DNA of 64,000 bases from Lutjanus erythropterus (lineage: Eukaryota > Chordata > Actinopteri > Lutjaniformes > Lutjanidae). Of this stretch, positions 34,255 through 45,574 are shown in pieces (position 1 is the stretch's first letter; each line of letters starts with the position of its first letter). The stretch is taken from positions 30,070,281 to 30,134,280 of the forward strand of contig CM034605.1 of assembly GCA_020091685.1 (NCBI GenBank). Direction: 5' to 3'. The notes under the pieces were generated by a model. It saw only the letters and a list, made by a program, of their open reading frames with translations. It ran no database searches and was not told the origin of the DNA. Made by a program: the position numbers and the translations under genes.

Positions 34255-37200
34255 TCATGATGATGTGAGGTTTTTGTGCGTTGTTGTTTTTTCTGAATGG
34301 AGGAAGAAAACAATATTACATGTGGTGGATGTTGAATTGGCATGAAGAGAAAAAGCAAATGAATGTTATATGGTGAAAAAAGTGGCGTTGCTCTTCCAGT
34401 TTCAAGCACTTTATCCAAAATCCTACCACTTTTCAAACCTTGAAAGCACCACAGTAAAATTCAAGTGTTTTCAAGAATTTCCAGCAGCCGTAAAAAAAAA
34501 CAACAACTGCATTTTTGACAGCTGCTGCATCAATCAGCACAGAGCAAATCAATCAGACAGGAAGTCAGACATAGAAACAGCAGCAAGGAGCCAGTCAATT
34601 TTCAAAATAAAAGACCGATCCTGTGCAGACATGCAGCTGTGTGTATGATGAATCAAAATGGTGGTGCAGACAGTGTGATGAGTAGAATTAAGGAGTAACA
34701 CCCTGATATAATACTGTCACTGTAAAAAAAAAAAAACCCACCTGTACTCTATCAGTTAGTTTGTATCATTGTGTGACTTGTGTTTTACAAGGTTAATTCA
34801 GATTCATGAAAGTCAGACAGTAACACAGGAAATTGAGGAAAATAGAGCGGAGAACAGTGAACAAACTACTGCAGTAAGCGTGAAATAAGTTTTTAAGACG
34901 TGTAGCTGCAGGCGATGTACCTTCAGGAACAAGTGAGGTGAGACGGTTGATCCGACTGGTCATTGTGACGTCTTTCCACAAGTCCTCTGAAGACAAGGAA
35001 GTTCAGTGAATGAGGATTATTTCACTTAAACATTAAAGCTTAAAAGAAAAGAAAATCCATCCCCAGAGCCCGCGCTCCCTCAGCCTGCCCCAGGAAGAGT
35101 CTTTACACTTTATTCCTGTTTTTACTCACTAAAGACGGATTTTAATTTTTTAAAACTAGCTTAATTTAAATCTAAACCTCTCTTTAAACTTCAGTTTAGT
35201 TTTTACTCTCCACCTAGAATTTAATTCTGTCGTGCCAAAACTTTAAACAAATAAATGAGAAAAAATTGAGAAAAACAATTCAAGTTCCTCAGAGAACAGA
35301 CTCAAACCAATGACTTTTGTAATGTAAAGTAACACTTTGTTAACTTTTTAGCTAGCTAGCAAATAATGTAACATTTTTAAAAACTTTTTTCATGAGCTAG
35401 CAAACAATTTACCGTTGTGTTTACTTTTTAGCCAGGAAACAAACAATGGAAAGTTTTATTGACTTTTTAGCTAGACTGCAAACGATCTAGCATTTTAATT
35501 TTTTTTAGCTAACAAGCAAACAACATTCAAATTTATTTTTTATTTATTTATTTAATAAACAAAATTCTAAATTAGTGTAATTTCCATTTAGTTACATATT
35601 CAGTCTCGGTCTGTCAGATAGAAACTATATAGCGTGATGTTATAATTTTATCACTTTCAGGAGGCTACCAAATTATTTCTACATATAATAATAATTCTGA
35701 ACATTACACACAAGATTAAATGACAAATTTAAAGGAAAAATATTGATAAATTCAGACAGAAGTAATCATTACAGTATATTGCTCATGTTCAGTACACAGG
35801 CTCATCCATTTTCATCAGTTTTGGGAATTGAAGGAAGGATTTACCTGAGATATAAACGTTCTTTTTGGTTCTGGCTTTGAGTGACGGTTTGTTTATTCTG
35901 CGGTAACCTGACGGGTTGGAGGGTCCGGCCTCGTGACTCGTCTGATCCACCTCCACCTGACGATGACGTCGGGACTTGGAGGCCTGAGAGACACGTACAT
36001 GGATTCATTCATTCATTCATTCATTTTTCTGACGATTTGGAAGAAACACATCCAACATAATACACATTTTAAGGATCCTACAAAGAAAATCTTTTACGCA
36101 ATTAAAGGAAATATTTATAAAAATACAGGGAGCACAAACCTCTGCTGCCTGTTCGAACGCTTTTGCTTTGATGGAGGCGAGGAGCTCAGCTCTGTTGGAG
36201 CACTGAGGACACAAACAGACAGCCAGTCAACAGCACCACTCTCTGGACAAACACATGATTATAACTGTAGAAAATGTACAAAGCTTCATGATTCAATTCA
36301 CTTTGAGTATTTAATACCCTGCAGGAGACACAAGGTGCACCAGTTTGGAAAGACATTTCCACCAATGTAATGAAAGAAAAAAACAAACAAACATGCAAGT
36401 CATTATAATAAGAAAAAAAAAAAGTAACTTTTTTAGCCAGCAAGCAAAAAACAGTAACATTTTGTTAACTTTATAGCGAGCTAGCAAACGATGTATATAA
36501 ATACCTAATTACAAAATTAAGCACTTAAATAAATGAATAAATCTATATTTGATGAAATGCTTAAATAAATTCTGAAATAAACAATTATGTAATTTAATGC
36601 TTATTTGTCACCATCAATGAATAAAACTCAAATTAAATGAGACATTAAATAGATAAATGTTAAGCTTATCATGTATTTAATCATGTTGTTGTTCATCTAT
36701 TTAGAATTTTATTCATTTAATATACTTGATTCATCTTTTATTTCTGTATTTTTCAATTCATTTATGCATTTTATTGTATAATTACATATTTATTACGTAT
36801 TTAATTATATGTAATATTTAATATTTGTTTACTAAAGCATTTAAATATATAATTATTTATGTATTTTATGTATTTAGTTTCAGCCTTTAGAACATCCATA
36901 TCTTTCCAGAAAGTTTCTCATTATAATGACTTTTTTTTCATCATATTGGCAGAAATGAGCCTCCATACTTCAGTGATTCTTGAACCCTTCAGTAATATGA
37001 AAACCTCCAACTTCAACAAAGTTTCATGTTTTGTAACTCACCTCCTGCTGGGATGACGTCCCCTCACCGCTGTCTTCATCTCCATCATTTTTCCCATCCT
37101 GACAAGAGAAGACTCATGTTAAAATGTTAAAATAACCACATTATCTCTGGTAGTTTACAAACTGGGAGAAGCACATTTTATTACAGCAGATACTTTGTTT

Positions 37201-39238
37201 AATTTAAAGTCTCACCTTCCTTTGCTGCCACTTGTAGAAATCCACCACCGTGCTTCGTAGCTGCGGGACCAGCTCTTTATGGATCAGGTTGACAGAGGAA
37301 ACCGGCAGTTCTGTCGTCGCACAGACAGACGCCTTCAGCTTCTTGTAGAGCTCATGAATGTTGGACACTTCCTGCGAGAAGACGATGAAAAGCAGAGGTT
37401 AAAACTTGTTAATAAATCTCATTTTAAAGCTTTGGAGTCGAGTCTCTGCTCACCTCCAGCAGCTCCATGTTGATCAGCTCCTGTGGACGACACGCTCGCT
37501 CGATGAACTCCTCACACAGCACCGACCTCTCCACCTTCCTCTTCTTCTTGAAGGTCAGCTGGCAGGAGAGGAAGAGGAGCCATTTATTTTCAATAAATCA
37601 ATAAACAAGATCAGATTAGCCAGACTGTATTTCTAAAGGCAAGTTTGCCTGCTGAACTTGTATCATGAAGTAAATTGTCACTTATTTCAGAAGATAATTA
37701 CTCATAAATTTTCTTTTAATATTCTGTCATACTTTGTTATTCATCTTTATCTTCCCACATTTTTTAAATGTACCTACTCTGTTGTTTATTTTTCGTCATA
37801 CTTCAACACTAAGGGAGTCAAACTGGGACAGAACCAGTGGAGGATTGGAGGATTCCTCTCCAGACTCTTCCACAGTTCACACATAATATCTCTACATTAA
37901 ATGATATTCAGGATTTAAGTGAAAATCAGAAGTGTGTGTTGATGTGCAGCTCACAGCAGTGGGCATGGCGGTGAAGTGAAAAGCTTTGTGGAACATTAGC
38001 TGTTGCAGGATGTAAACGACGTCCATGTGCTGAGCGTCCACAGCGTCCTTCTCAAACTTCTTCACGTCCTCCCAGTCCTTCAGTGCCAGACGGATCTGCA
38101 GCCACAGACACAGGAAGAACCAATCAGAGACGCTGAATCAGGCATTACCTTTATTCAAACGTTATGTCCGTGTGTTTCTGACCTGCTCCGGTGGCGACGC
38201 GGTCTGACACTTATACAGGCTGTAAAGCAGGTAAAGTCCTCCGACTCGGATCTGGAAGCTGAACGGAGGCAGGAAGAAGCTGGACGCCGTCTCCAGGATC
38301 AGCTGACTGAACTCTCGCCTCCGACGCCTCACAGTACCGCTGAAAAACAACATGTGACACACTATGTTAAATACTGAAGATGACTCTGCTTCACATCTTT
38401 ACACTCGTGTTAAGGCTCATCTTATCTTTATCATCTATTAATTATTTATTTATCATATTAAATGTATAATTATGACAAACATTTAAGAAAATATAACCTA
38501 ATGTCTTGTACTTATGAAATAATTAATAATGATTGAGACAAAAATGTCACTTGATGATTTAAAAAAAAAAGTTCTGCATAAAGTTGAACTCAGCATTAAT
38601 GCCAAATATAAATCGCAGCATTTTCACTTTGTGCTCAAAATGCAAAATATTTTAAGAAAAAAAAAAAAAAAAAACTTAATCAGAGAATTTAGATTTTTTC
38701 CATTAAAGAATTACAAAAAAAACTCAAATTGATCAATCAATTATCAGATTAGTTGACGATTAATTTAATAATCAAATAAAACCATAAAACTCTTCATTTG
38801 TCATACCTGACAAAAAAACAGCAAATCTCACATTTAATAAGCTGCAACCAGCAAATGTTTTGATACTTCTGCTGGGAAATAATTTACACAAATCAAAATC
38901 AATTTTCTTTACGGCCTAACTGATTAATCGACTAATCATTGCAACTCTACTAAGATTAAATTTACTAGAATATTATGCCAGTAATACATGTGCTTTTTTT
39001 TGTCTTAAACTATGTGTCACTTTATTCCGAGATATATCCAAATTACTTAGAATTAGAAAACAAACAACGATAAAGTGATATTTTTTCGAGATTAAACTTA
39101 CTAGAAAATCTCTGAGAACTTCATTTCCCTCCAGATCTTGGAGAAAATCTCGAAGCGGACAGAATCAGTTTTTTGGAAGCGGCTCAGCAGCTCCTCACAG
39201 TCTGATTTCACCTCAGTTCTGCAGAAATCCATCTTCAT
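34255..39238 (-). CDS. snapc1: snRNA-activating protein complex subunit 1
   Basis: Ten exons give a 352-residue protein, close to the 368 of human SNAPC1. They are 39102-39238, 38183-38339, 37955-38095, 37454-37558, 37216-37371, 37042-37098, 36140-36202, 35845-35983, 34921-34986 and 34255-34292. The joined length is 1059 nt with all junctions in phase and GT-AG. The N-terminal SNAPc domain is clear: DCEELLSRFQKTDSVRFE, WREMKF, PFSFQIRVGGLYLLYSLY, LALKDWEDV and HKAFHFTAMP. The C-terminal half has LLASIKAKAFEQ and the diagnostic ASKSRRHRQVEVD. SNAPC1 is part of SNAPc, which binds the proximal sequence element of RNA polymerase II and III snRNA promoters in the nucleus. A second ATG at 39232 gives a start two residues later. 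The last two exons are the least conserved and least certain. yipf6 starts about 1 kb away on the other strand. Confidence 0.93.
35335..35535. repeat. Intronic minisatellite (TTTTTAGCTAGCWAGCAAAC), copy 1
   Basis: Four diverged copies of a 45-60 bp unit, each with 'aactttttagct.gc.agcaaacaatgtaacattttt'. They lie in the snapc1 intron between exons 8 and 9. A further array of the same unit lies in the intron between exons 6 and 7. Confidence 0.65.
36010..36025. repeat. (ATTC)n microsatellite
   Basis: Four or more ATTC units just upstream, in gene sense, of snapc1 exon 8. Confidence 0.8.
36420..36495. repeat. Intronic minisatellite, copy 2
   Basis: Two copies of the same unit as 35335-35535: 'aacttttttagccagcaagcaaaaaacagtaacattttg' then 'ttaactttatagcgagctagcaaacgatgta'. 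Confidence 0.6.
38640..38678. repeat. Poly-A tract
   Basis: A run of about 19 A within snapc1 intron 1, in AT-rich sequence. Confidence 0.7.
38725..38950 (+). repeat. Dispersed repeat related to family A, copy 6
   Basis: It starts 'gatcaatcaattatcagattagttgacgattaat' and ends 'gattaatcgactaatcattgcaactcta', with the expected inverted ends. The interior differs from the other copies ('cctgacaaaaaaacagcaaatctcac'), so it may be a subfamily. It sits in snapc1 intron 1. Confidence 0.5.
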
Positions 39239-40230
39239 CTGCTTCTTCTTCTTCACACAACTCAGCGTTAAAAACAAAACCTCAGTCTGATTTCACCTGT
39301 TTTCTACATTTACCATCTCGCTGCAGAGGCTGAACGTAAAAAAAGAAAAGAAAACGCACTAAAAACGATTCAGTTTGATCAATTTTCTACCAGAAAACGA
39401 GCTACAAACACGCGAAATATCCATGGTGTAAACATACAACTCAACGACGACGGTGTCGACAACTTAGTGCGTCATCAGTACCCGACGTCTTCGCCAGCAG
39501 CAGTGATGCCTTCATTACGTAGGTGAAAGATTTTTATGCATGAATTTCTTTTTTTTTTCACCCAGCAGATATCTGTGCCAAAATTACAGTTTGATCCTAT
39601 AACAATAGAAAAATACTAATAAGGTTTAGTAATTGTTTTGCAAGGATGAATTAAAGATATCATAAGATAAATAACTTTTTCTCTTCTTCTTCTTTTTTTT
39701 TAGTAACCGTGTCTTAAGCATGATAATTTACAGTTAGGTCATTATTGTTTAATGTTATAAAATGGCAAATTAACCTTGATGAAAAACTATGTCCTGAATA
39801 AAGATTCAGGATTATCTCTTTATGAAATGACCACGCCTCAGTATATTATAGTTATTAATTATCAGACCTATGATAGCAAAAAATAATTTGTCATTCAGTC
39901 GTTATGGAAAATTCTCGCATTTGTATTAACAGAGTAATAATGTATTTGTTTTAGTGAATTAAGTCTTTTTTATTTAGCAGGTGTACGTGAACGCATCACC
40001 CGGATGTGCGTGACGGACGTTGCGCGGAAGTAAACAATCCTCAGCTGACGTGGAGCAGCAGACCTCACACCAACTGCTGGACAAACTGGATCAACTGGAA
40101 GTGAATTCACTGGTGTAGAGAAGCACCTGGGCGTCTCGTTTAGTTATTTATTAAATGTTCTCTGTTGCTGTCGCCTGAACTCTCGGGATAATTTAACGGC
40201 TTCGTTGAACTCTCCTCTCTGTAAATTAAA
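39239..40230. promoter_or_regulatory. Shared upstream region of snapc1 and yipf6
   Basis: This 992-bp interval separates two divergent start codons. It carries short GC- and CpG-richer segments next to each gene (39,440-39,500 near snapc1; 39,990-40,140 near yipf6), separated by AT-rich sequence with nothing recognisable. No TATA box is placed with confidence. The calls rest on gene arrangement, not on mapped transcription starts. Confidence 0.45.
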
Positions 40231-41583
40231 ATGGCGGCCGCGGAGGAGGCCAGCAGACCCTTCGCCGGGCTGTCAGACGTCTCTATCTCGGAGGACATCC
40301 CGGTGGAGGGAGACATCTCTGTCCCCGTCGGCTCCTCCAGGCGGGACGACGAGTTCTCCACCCTGGACGAGCCGGTGAAGGAGACCATCCTGCGGGACCT
40401 GCGGGCGGTGGGGAACAAGTTCATCCACGTCCTGTACCCGAAGAGGAGCTCGGCTCTGCTGCGGGACTGGGACCTGTGGGGCCCGCTGCTGCTCTGCGTG
40501 ACTCTGGCCCTGCTGCTGCAGGGCGGCGCGGCGGACAGCGACGACCAGGGGGGGCCTCAGTTCGCTGAGGTAACGTTACTGACCTTTGTGTTTTCCATCC
40601 GTTTATTTACCAAGTAATGCTGATCCTAATCAAAGCCAAGAGGGTGGAGGACGGATTAACATCTGGGCAAAATAAAATAGGCAGATGTTCCTGGAGACCC
40701 CCAGGAGCATTAGCTCAGATTCTCTGGCAATGTCAAATCGTTCATATTTATTTATTTACTTGTTTATTTTGTAATTGTATTAATCGCAGAAAGCCCCGCA
40801 GGCACACTTCCCCCACGTGCGTCTTTGCACAGGGCTGCAGCCAGTGTCTATTTTCGTTATCAGCAAATCTTCCTTTTATTTCTCAATGAATAATTTGGTT
40901 TATGAATGAAAGAACATGGTGGTGAATATTTGTTTCTATGAAGACTAAGGAGACATCTTCAGATCATTTCACAGTCACATCACAGTGCATCTAAGAATCA
41001 AGAAATTTCCACAACTATATTTTCTTTCTTTCACTGCAGGTATAAATCTTAAATTTGCCAAATTTCTTCCACAGTCTTTTACTAACTGGGGACCCAAATA
41101 AAATCTCCAGTGTCCCTCCTGTAGGTCACGACCCAGTCTTTTAGAATGACTGGCTTAGACTGAATTTTGCTTTAATAAAGCAGTAAGTCTCCCCTCTGAT
41201 TTCACACCACCATGTTGAAATTTATTTTTGTCTTCCAGGTCTTCGTCATCGTCTGGTTCGGCTCCATCATCATCACCCTGAACTCCAAGCTGCTGGGCGG
41301 CACCATCTCCTTCTTCCAGAGCCTGTGCGTGTTGGGATACTGCATCATGCCTCTGACGGTTGCCATGGCCGTGTGCCGCATCGTCCTGGTTGGCGGCTCG
41401 GGGAGGGTCAGCTTCGCCGTGCGGCTGGTGGTGGTGACGGCGTCCTTCGGCTGGTCCACCTTCGCCTCCACGGCCTTCCTCGCCGACAGCCAGCCACCCA
41501 ACCGCAAGGCGCTGGTGGTGTACCCAGTGTTCCTCTTCTACTTCGTGATCGGGTGGATGATCCTGACGTTCACGCCACAGTAG
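40231..41583 (+). CDS. yipf6: Yip1 domain family member 6
   Basis: Two exons, 40231-40569 and 41239-41583, join in phase at GAG/GTAACG..TTCCAG/GTC to encode 227 residues; human YIPF6 has 236. The N-terminal cytosolic part has the conserved LSDVSISEDIPVEG and HVLYPKR. Then come DWDLWGPLLLCVTLALLLQ and a run of hydrophobic segments including VFVIVWFGS, LNSKLLGG, FFQSLCVLGYCIMPL and ASTAFLADSQPPN, ending WMILTFTPQ. These identify the family. YIPF6 is a five-pass Golgi membrane protein that binds other YIPF members and helps shape Golgi structure and transport. The ATG follows a short 5' UTR and has a good context (AAAATGGCGG). The sequence NRKAL lacks one Arg found in mammals. The GC-rich codons and single intron are unusual (see findings). 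Confidence 0.95.
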
Positions 41584-41909
41584 AGGAGAAACAGAAGGAA
41601 TGGACCTGATGAAGACGAGGGAGGTTTCTGTGGAGTGAAAGAACTCAAACAAACACCGGTATCTGCCTTTGAACGGAAATGAATGACTACTGAACTGACT
41701 GTGAGTGTTTCTGGGCCTCTGATACAGAATTTAGACTCAAGAAACACAAAAAATGATTCCAAACGGACTCTTTGAGGTGATGCAAGGGCTCATACTGAGA
41801 TTCAGAAAAGTCCGGTCGATGCTGTGCTGCAGATGGAGAGTTAAAAAGCTGATGATTATGTTCATATTTTTCCAGTTTGTCTCCCAGATATGTTTACGAG
41901 CTGTGTAAA

Positions 41910-41915
41910 AATAAA
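41910..41915 (+). terminator. Polyadenylation signal of yipf6
   Basis: AATAAA about 330 bp after the yipf6 stop codon, in the expected strand and position. It is the first such hexamer downstream. The cleavage site was not determined. Confidence 0.65.
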
Positions 41916-44900
41916 GTCCATAGGCTTGTATATAGAAATTCTTTATGAATGTTTGAACTAGCAGGGCTACGATTGTTATTTTCCTCCTTCCTGGTCTCTG
42001 TGGGTGCGTTTTAAAAACTCATGGGACACTGTCACTGACCTGACAACTCATATTTTCACACTACGTTCTTCATTTTTAGACATTTTTCATAAGCTAAGAA
42101 CTAACAAAGACTAAGAACCTTGAGGTGTTGATGACCAGCTGTCACATTGTCCCTTTTTAAGATGATTCTTTTAGTATTTTAAGGGGATATTCTTTGTGTT
42201 TAATCAGACGGATGACAGGAAATGAGAGGAGACAGAAATTGGGAATGACGTGCAACAACACAGATCTTAAACAGTGGGACGTCTCATGGTTCAGAGCTCT
42301 CTTGATGTGCTGTTCAGCCTATAAAAAGTTATTTCACTCTTTTAAAGCAGTAGTTTGACAGCTTAGCTTGGCACAAAGGAAACATGAGGAAGATGTTAGC
42401 CAGGTCCATCCAAAGGTGACAAAATCCACTTACTAGCACCTCTTAAGGTCACTTAAAGGGATAGTTTGGATTATTTGAAATGTTCTATGAGGTACTCATC
42501 GATAATCAGCGTATTACTGACAGAAGGCGGTGGTTGACATGCCCCCAAATTGGAGAAGCAGCAGGAATACAGGTGTAGTAAGCTAAGCAATGTAAAATGT
42601 ATTGTAGACGCCCCCCCCCCAAAAAAAAAAAAAACATGCTGACAGCCTTTTCTGACAGGAAACCACTGTTATATAAGCCAAATACCAATCTCTCTCAATC
42701 AACCAAACTCCTTTGACAGAATCATTAATTTTACCTCACAGAACAGAAGAGCTGCTGATCTACCACTGCCTCAGTCTATTAGTTTGTTTCTGTAATTGTG
42801 TGACTTCGGTGAATCCAAATCGACCTCTAAGTCACCAAAACACAAACAAACTAACCAATTAAGGCGGTGGTAGACCAGAAACTCTTGTGCGCTGCGAGGT
42901 AAAATTGTTGTTTTTCCCAGTGGAGTCTGGTTGGTTTGAAGAGAATGATATTTAGATTATATAATGGCAGTTTCCCACCAGAACTGCGAAGAACTACCTA
43001 ATACAACCACATTTCAAAAAAGCAGAACTATCCCTTTTAATAATCCATCATAATTTGTCTTCTATTTTATGGGGGGTTAAGAACCAGAACATCAGTTGAC
43101 CAGATATAGATATGAAGTGGAATCAGTTTTCTCAGCAAGAAAGTGAATAATTACTTCCAAAAATGTGAAACTATTTCTTTAAGGGCTGGATATAGTCTGG
43201 AAGTCCATAGATGACGTTCCTACACATTTGTCCAGGCCGGTGCAGAGATGGCAAATAGCAAAATTTGTGCGATATAGACCCTCACAGCATATAATGTGGA
43301 TTTAAGTGTGAGCTTCACCTCCACTTTTTCTTCCAGAGGTAAAACTCCACAGACGGGCCTTTTCCACTAAATCAGCTCTGGTTCTTGAACTGGTTCGATT
43401 AAGATTCTCGAAACCTCGGTGCTCTCTAGTGAACCAGCCCACATTACCACCAGCTTTGAGTTTAATGACCTGTCAATTAAAGCACGCCCACTTCAATTTG
43501 TACAGTACTTGCATTGGTGGCTGCAGCTTGGAACCAGCTTTTCGGGTTCTAAACCATTTTATTTTTGGTTGGAGATGCTCAGAAAGGTTTAAAACTAACT
43601 GTAATAGAGCCAGCTCCATTTTGGTGGACGTCAGAGGGACACGTGCAACTTTTAATCTGACTAACAGCTCCACCATTTGATCTGATTCACAGTTGAGTGA
43701 AATTGGATTTTGGATTGGAATAAGGCGACTGACGTCATGTTTTTCAGATTGCATCTAGACCTCATAATAGTTACCAACATCTCTTATTTCAGTGATTGAA
43801 ACAGAAGGGCGATGTTAAAACAGAGTAGTATTTCAGGCTGATTATCAGGCTAATTGTTTCCTCTAACACAGACATGTTGCATGTTGGCAGTCAGCTGTGC
43901 TTTTTGAGTTGCATTCATGTGCGACTTTCACTTTGACATGAAGCTTTTCATCAGTCAGGCTTTGTCTGTTTGTTCTTTGAGGTTGACTCGCTGTGTCAGG
44001 TAATTACATTGTGTGACCAGAGAGTCCCTGCAAGCAGTTCACAGGACGGAGGTGAGAGCTTCCTCCTAGAAGAGAGTTATATTCACAGGAGACAGACAGT
44101 ATCACGGTTTGTCTCCTTTTCAGCATAGACCAAGTTGTCTTGTGTGTTTTTCCTGGAGCAATCTGACCGATTGCACCAGTAACAGTAAAGGGTTCACTCA
44201 TCAAGAGATCAAGATTCTTTGCGAAGCCACAATTTTACACCGATGTTAAACAATCCTAAAGGGAGACATTATTTGGACAGGAACGAGGGAAAGTGAAGTG
44301 TCTGGGTTCAGAGTAATGGGAGATGACTCTTTATCTTCATGTTAAACCCACAGCTGAGTTAGCACATCATTCATCGAATATTCACATGCTGACATGGAAA
44401 CATGCAGACATAGTGCATTCAGGTGGTGTCGGAATAATCGGAAAAATGAGTTCCTGACTGGGAAAATTCATGTTAACGTCCCCTCAAGTCAGAGGAACTA
44501 CTATGAAAGTCGGAGAAAACTGGGACCATCCAAGGAGCACGTGAATGCACTATTAATGTTTCCTGTGGAGTTAAAACAGCATTCTGGGAAATGTAGGAAA
44601 ACCATAACTGAACACCACAGACTGATGATACAATGATTTTGTCATGTGATGTGAAATAGCTGATTGTTTGTGATCAGTGAGCTGATTTTACACCTCCTAC
44701 TAACCCGTCTGATGACCTTTGACCCCTGCTGTCTGTAGGCAAATGATCTGTCCTTGATGTTTCCCAAATCACTGGGGCTACGTCTGTTGATTTCTTTTAA
44801 TTTATGTGTATTCATTTACATCAACAAATGAACAAGATTAAAATATATTTGATCAGCCACAATTGTATACATATTTAATTGTCTGTTTTAACATCACATA

Positions 44901-45127
44901 AATTATTTCCATACATTTTCTGATTTATTTTAAAGCGTAATTTCTCTGTTTTTCATTTCAATTCACAGTCAACATGTTACCTCCACTCTGTGGACTAACT
45001 CATGACATATTTACTTTGTCTCAACACAAAATGTGTTCACCTGAAGATTATTTCAAGTTTTTTATCTTCATTGTGATTTTACTGCAGTGAAAACTTTCCT
45101 CTCATTCAAATACAATCATAACCACTA
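41916..45127. other. Intergenic, no gene seen
   Basis: It contains a fragment of the 'gcttagcttggcacaaagg' repeat at 42,353-42,445 and a MITE (42,453-43,040). A block at 43,350-43,690 with 'ggttcttgaactggttcgattaagattctcg' looks like another dispersed element. The rest is AT-rich with no supportable feature. Confidence 0.5.
42453..43040. mobile_element. MITE with TTAAAGGGATAGTT inverted ends
   Basis: The left end TTAAAGGGATAGTTTGGATTATTTGAAATG is matched by the right end read in reverse, TTAAAAGGGATAGTTCTGCTTTTTTGAAATG. The interior holds inverted blocks (GGCGGTGGT near 42,526 and 42,864). No transposase frame. Length about 590 bp. Its TTAA-like ends resemble several other fish MITEs here. 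Confidence 0.75.
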
Positions 45128-45405
45128 GACCTGCAATGATTTATCAGTTATTCACTTATTAAATTAATTGCCAACTACTTTAATTAATTGATTTTGATAA
45201 AACAGAATTTCACTGATTCCACCTTCTTAAATGTGAATATTTTCTGGTTTCCTCACTACTCTTTGATAGTAAACTGATTTTTATGACATTTTGTTACGGT
45301 CACCAAATATATATAAATATGAACCAAACTACTGAATTAAAACGAATCAATTAGTCGAGAAAATAATCAACAGATTAAGTATTATTATTAGGATTCTTAA
45401 TGAAC
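45128..45405 (+). repeat. Dispersed repeat family A, copy 7
   Basis: It starts AGACCTGCAATGATTTATC and has 'ccttcttaaatgtgaatattttctggtttcctc', 'gatagtaaactgatttt' and 'gaaaataatcaacagatta'. Confidence 0.65.
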
Positions 45406-45574
45406 GTTTGTGAAAGTTTGACAGGAAGATTTTCCACTTTATAGTTACATTTCAATAAAAACTGGCCCTTTAAGGACAGATCCCTCATTCACCACATATT
45501 GAATTTCCTTTCTATTTGTTGAGTTATTGGCTCAAAGTTTGCCTCTGTGCACCTGTTTTCATTTTTGTCGAGTA

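Noticed and set aside
41155-41652. A 165-codon minus-strand frame opposite yipf6 exon 2
   Set aside because: It is a shadow of the GC-rich yipf6 coding sequence. The plus strand matches YIPF6 throughout.
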